A stretch of 64,000 nt of DNA, taken from Oscillospiraceae bacterium (GTDB taxonomy: Bacteria; Bacillota; Clostridia; Oscillospirales; Ruminococcaceae). Both the position numbers and the translations under genes were made by a program. Below the pieces are notes generated by a model. That model made no database searches. It was not told the DNA's origin and saw only the letters and a list, made by a program, of their open reading frames with translations. Where the stretch lies: positions 227,200 to 291,199 of the forward strand of contig CABIYQ010000002.1 of NCBI GenBank assembly GCA_902362965.1. The letters run 5' to 3'. Below, one piece after another: positions 61,670 through 64,000 of this stretch (its first letter is position 1; every line of letters starts with the position of its first letter).

Positions 61670-62356
61670 ATGATTATTGTTTTTATACGTGCGATTATTT
61701 TATACATTATAGTAATATTTTCTGTGAGACTAATGGGTAAGCGTCAGATAGGGGAGTTGCAGCCTTCTGAACTTGTTATAACCATTTTAGTATCAAATAT
61801 TGCTACGCTTCCGTTGGAAGACCTTAATATACCGCTTACAATGGGAATTCTTCCGATACTGTCCCTTGTGTGCTTTGAGGTTTTGATGTCATGGCTGACT
61901 TTGAAATCTCCTAAGCTCAGACATGTTGTATCAGGTACGCCAAAAATAATAATAAAAAACGGAATTCTTGACCAAAGCGTACTGAAAGAACTGCGGTATT
62001 CTGTGGACGACCTTATGACTGCTCTGAGAAACAACAATGTCTTTAACATAAGCGACGTACAATTTGCTGTAGTTGAAACAAACGGAAGCGTGTCAGTTTA
62101 TGAAAAACAGCCCCAGAGGGAAGTTATTAACAAAGACATGGCAATTGAGGGACAGTCTGTTGATCCGCCGGTGATAATCATCTCAGACGGTAAAATTATT
62201 AAGCAGGGTCTTGAGGACGCCGGACTTCAAAAGCAATGGATCACAGATCTGCTTGACAGAAAGCATCTTACGGAAGAAGATATTTTTCTTCTTACCGCTG
62301 ATTGTAACGGTGAATATACTATGATAAAAAAGGGAGGTTCAAATGGTAAGAATTAA
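61670..62356 (+). CDS. DUF421 (YetF-like) membrane protein
   Basis: 228 residues. Three N-terminal helices (about 2-20, 36-52 and 58-78), with the family sequences FSVRLMGKRQIGELQPSELVITILVSNIATLP and GTPKIIIKNGILDQSVLKELRYSVDDLMTALRNNNVFNISDVQFAVVETNGSVSV. Family members help spore or stress functions in Bacillus; the molecular role is not settled. CGGAGG precedes the start. The DUF4363 gene overlaps its end by 14 nt, a common pair. Confidence 0.93.
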   Translation: MIIVFIRAIILYIIVIFSVRLMGKRQIGELQPSELVITILVSNIATLPLEDLNIPLTMGILPILSLVCFEVLMSWLTLKSPKLRHVVSGTPKIIIKNGILDQSVLKELRYSVDDLMTALRNNNVFNISDVQFAVVETNGSVSVYEKQPQREVINKDMAIEGQSVDPPVIIISDGKIIKQGLEDAGLQKQWITDLLDRKHLTEEDIFLLTADCNGEYTMIKKGGSNGKN

Positions 62357-62720
62357 AATAAGTCTGGGAATTATAATAGCAATGCTTGTAATGAGTGTTT
62401 CCGGAATATTTATTCTTAATTATAAAACGGACCGTGTTTTGGAACTTCTTAATGAAACTCGAAGTTATTCCGATAAGGGAGACAGCAAAAAAGCACTGGA
62501 GGCGGCAGACAGTCTTGAAAAGGAATGGGAGAAATATCACACTTATGCAAGTGTTTTTGTCAGAAACGATAAAATTACAAGTGTTCAGACTTCTATGTCC
62601 AGACTTAAACCGCTTATTGAAAAAGATAATGACGAACTTAATGCGGAATTTGAAAATGCAAAGTCGGGTCTTGAATGGATAATAGAAAGTGAGATTCCTA
62701 AACTTACTAATATTTTATAA
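62343..62720 (+). CDS. DUF4363 protein
   Basis: 125 residues: one N-terminal helix (about 6-25) and a helical outer domain with YSDKGDSKKALEAADSLEKEWEKYHTYASVFVRNDKI, the family's W-x-x-H/Y region. Regularly follows DUF421 genes, so the two probably act together. AGGGAGG at 62331-62337 within the upstream gene is its ribosome site. Confidence 0.9.
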   Translation: MVRIKISLGIIIAMLVMSVSGIFILNYKTDRVLELLNETRSYSDKGDSKKALEAADSLEKEWEKYHTYASVFVRNDKITSVQTSMSRLKPLIEKDNDELNAEFENAKSGLEWIIESEIPKLTNIL

Positions 62721-62725
62721 TAATA

Positions 62726-62764
62726 AAAAGGTACTTTTCTTTTTGGAAAAGTACCTTTATTTTT
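62726..62764. terminator. Terminator between DUF4363 and ychF
   Basis: Stem AAAAGGTACTTTTC / GGAAAAGTACCTTT with a T-rich loop and T-run; the ychF stop is at its edge. Confidence 0.9.
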
Positions 62765-63857
62765 ACACGTTAAATCTGAACAGAACAATATCTCCGTCCT
62801 GCATGACGTATTCTTTGCCCTCCAGGCGGACAAGTCCTTTTTCTTTTGCAGCCGCCATAGTACCGCATGCCATAAGGTCGTCAAAGCTGACAACCTCTGC
62901 TCTGATAAAGCCTTTTTCAAAGTCTGTATGGATCTTACCCGCTGCCTGCGGAGCTTTTGTGCCTTTTTTGATAGTCCATGCTCTTACCTCGGGCTGTCCG
63001 GCTGTAAGGTATGATATTAGTCCCAGAAGAGAGTAACCTTCCTTGATAATCCTGTTAAGACCTGATTCTTTTAGTCCCATTTCTCCGAGGAACATTTCTT
63101 TGTCTTCAGGTTCCATGTCGGAAATCTCAGCTTCGATCTGCGCACAGATCGGCAGTACGGCAGAATGCTCTTCTTCCGCAATTTTCTTGACTGTATTGTA
63201 ATGCTCGTTAGTTTCAATATTGTTTACAAAATCGTCCTCACATAAATTTGCAGCGTAAATTACAGGTTTGCCTGAAAGCAGAGGAGTAGATTTGATTACT
63301 TCTCTTTCATCGTCTGTATAGTCGAAAGCTCTTGCGGATTTTCCCGATTCAAGATGACTTTTCAGTCTTTCAAGAAAATCAATTTCCGTAAGGTACTTTT
63401 TGTCGCCTTTTGCGAGCTTTTTTGTTCTGTCGATACGTCTGTCAATCATTTCTATATCGGAAAAAATCAATTCCAGATTAATTGTTTCAATGTCTCTTTC
63501 TGGATTGATTTCACCGTCGACATGAATGATATCAATATCTTCAAAGCAGCGTACAACGTGAACGATAGCGTCAACTTCACGGATATCTCCTAAAAACTTG
63601 TTGCCCAAGCCTTCGCCCTTGGAAGCACCTTTTACAAGACCTGCAATATCGACAAATTCCAGAGTTGCAGGAGTAAACTTGTCGGGATTGTACATTTCTG
63701 CAAGCTTGTCCAGTCTTTCATCAGGCACTGATACTATGCCTATATTTTTTTCGATAGTACAGAAAGGATAATTTGCCGATTCTGCTCCGGCGTTTGTAAG
63801 TGCATTGAAAAGTGTGCTTTTTCCCACATTTGGGAGTCCAACCATTCCTAATTTCAT
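62763..63857 (-). CDS. ychF: Redox-regulated ATPase/GTPase YchF
   Basis: 364 residues, an Obg-family P-loop protein that binds ribosomes and prefers ATP. G1 GLPNVGKSTLFNALTNAG, G3 FVDIAGLVKGASKGEGLGN, the NxxE-type AANLCEDDF segment in place of NKxD, and a C-terminal TGS domain ending MQDGDIVLFRFNV. A ribosome site AGAGGTAAAAAA precedes the ATG. The upstream partial gene ends 19 nt before, so it is likely in the same transcript. Confidence 0.96.
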   Translation of the reverse strand: MKLGMVGLPNVGKSTLFNALTNAGAESANYPFCTIEKNIGIVSVPDERLDKLAEMYNPDKFTPATLEFVDIAGLVKGASKGEGLGNKFLGDIREVDAIVHVVRCFEDIDIIHVDGEINPERDIETINLELIFSDIEMIDRRIDRTKKLAKGDKKYLTEIDFLERLKSHLESGKSARAFDYTDDEREVIKSTPLLSGKPVIYAANLCEDDFVNNIETNEHYNTVKKIAEEEHSAVLPICAQIEAEISDMEPEDKEMFLGEMGLKESGLNRIIKEGYSLLGLISYLTAGQPEVRAWTIKKGTKAPQAAGKIHTDFEKGFIRAEVVSFDDLMACGTMAAAKEKGLVRLEGKEYVMQDGDIVLFRFNV

Positions 63858-63876
63858 TTTTTTACCTCTTTACTAT

Positions 63877-64000
63877 TTATGAAAATTTTATTAATGTTTC
63901 CAGTGTATCTGATATATCACTGTTATTTTGATTAAAGTCAGTCAGACATACCATAACTCCTGTTTCTTTGTCAGGACAGTTTATAAACAGCATAGTTTGA
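63877..64000 (-). CDS. C-terminal fragment of a gene upstream of ychF, possibly a serine hydrolase
   Basis: An open frame enters from the right edge and stops at TAA 63877-63879, giving 40 codons. It reads QTMLFINCPDKETGVMVCLT and then a polar helix (SDISDTLETLIKF). Short beta-strands ending GVMVCLTDF recall the C-terminus of beta-lactamase-type serine hydrolases (mGxVxxTN), but this is a weak impression and the family is open. Confidence 0.5.
   Translation of the reverse strand, partial: QTMLFINCPDKETGVMVCLTDFNQNNSDISDTLETLIKFS

Overview
The window reads as chromosome of an AT-rich Gram-positive anaerobe of the Ruminococcus (Oscillospiraceae) type. The pointers are strong GGAGG ribosome sites, sigma-A promoters with 17-nt spacers, a class A penicillin-binding protein, an LTA-synthase-like enzyme, several sortases, a family 9 cellulase carrying a dockerin (hence a cellulosome), and glycogen/maltodextrin enzymes. 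The genus is an inference from gene content; there is no rRNA to settle it. I saw no tRNA, rRNA, CRISPR array, prophage or transposase gene.

Layout. 1-6 kb: CTP synthase, then an ECF sigma factor overlapping a membrane protein with two PASTA repeats, then a lipoprotein esterase. 6-15 kb: cysteine desulfurase, a small XRE regulator pair and thiI (tRNA thiolation), followed by an unusual surface cluster: a PncC amidase fused to a sortase, a sortase with a lipoprotein signal, and a SpoIID-like protein whose motifs are in permuted order; then pyrimidine-nucleoside phosphorylase. 15-17.7 kb: the metY-cysK operon, preceded by a 14-codon leader peptide rich in Cys codons and ending Cys-Cys-stop, a likely attenuator. 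17.7-22.9 kb: an XRE membrane regulator with a lipoprotein, a CPBP protease, a Nudix hydrolase and purA. 23-27 kb: malQ-glgP. 27-34 kb: Fur-family regulator, coaX, antiporter, SDR, LTA-synthase-like enzyme, hotdog thioesterase, and a 43-residue protein made almost only of Asn and Gln behind a structured leader. 34-42 kb: a GH13 enzyme fused to DUF1653, ROK glucokinase, PdaA-like deacetylase, Ogg, TPM lipoprotein and aldolase. 42-52 kb: LRR lipoprotein, BofC-like protein, PBP1A, an RNA methyltransferase, the GH9-CBM3-dockerin cellulase and a sortase D/partner/candidate-substrate operon. 52-55.3 kb: tmcAL-HAD-mnmA. 55.3-59.6 kb: a 102-bp tandem repeat array, then an ABC exporter operon behind a YtrA-type operator. 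59.6-64 kb: small membrane proteins, an XRE cassette bounded by ~175-bp inverted repeats, DUF421/DUF4363, and ychF.

How the genes work together: glgP, malQ, the GH13 enzyme and glucokinase form an intracellular path from glycogen and maltodextrin to glucose phosphates, which feed aldolase; the cellulase supplies sugars from outside. NifS-like desulfurase, ThiI and MnmA thiolate tRNA with sulfur from cysteine made by MetY/CysK. PBP1A, the LTA-synthase-like enzyme, the sortases, the SpoIID-like protein and the PdaA-like protein act on the cell surface. The observations most worth following are the Cys leader peptide, the Asn/Gln protein, the permuted SpoIID and PncC-sortase cluster, and the inverted-repeat XRE cassette.
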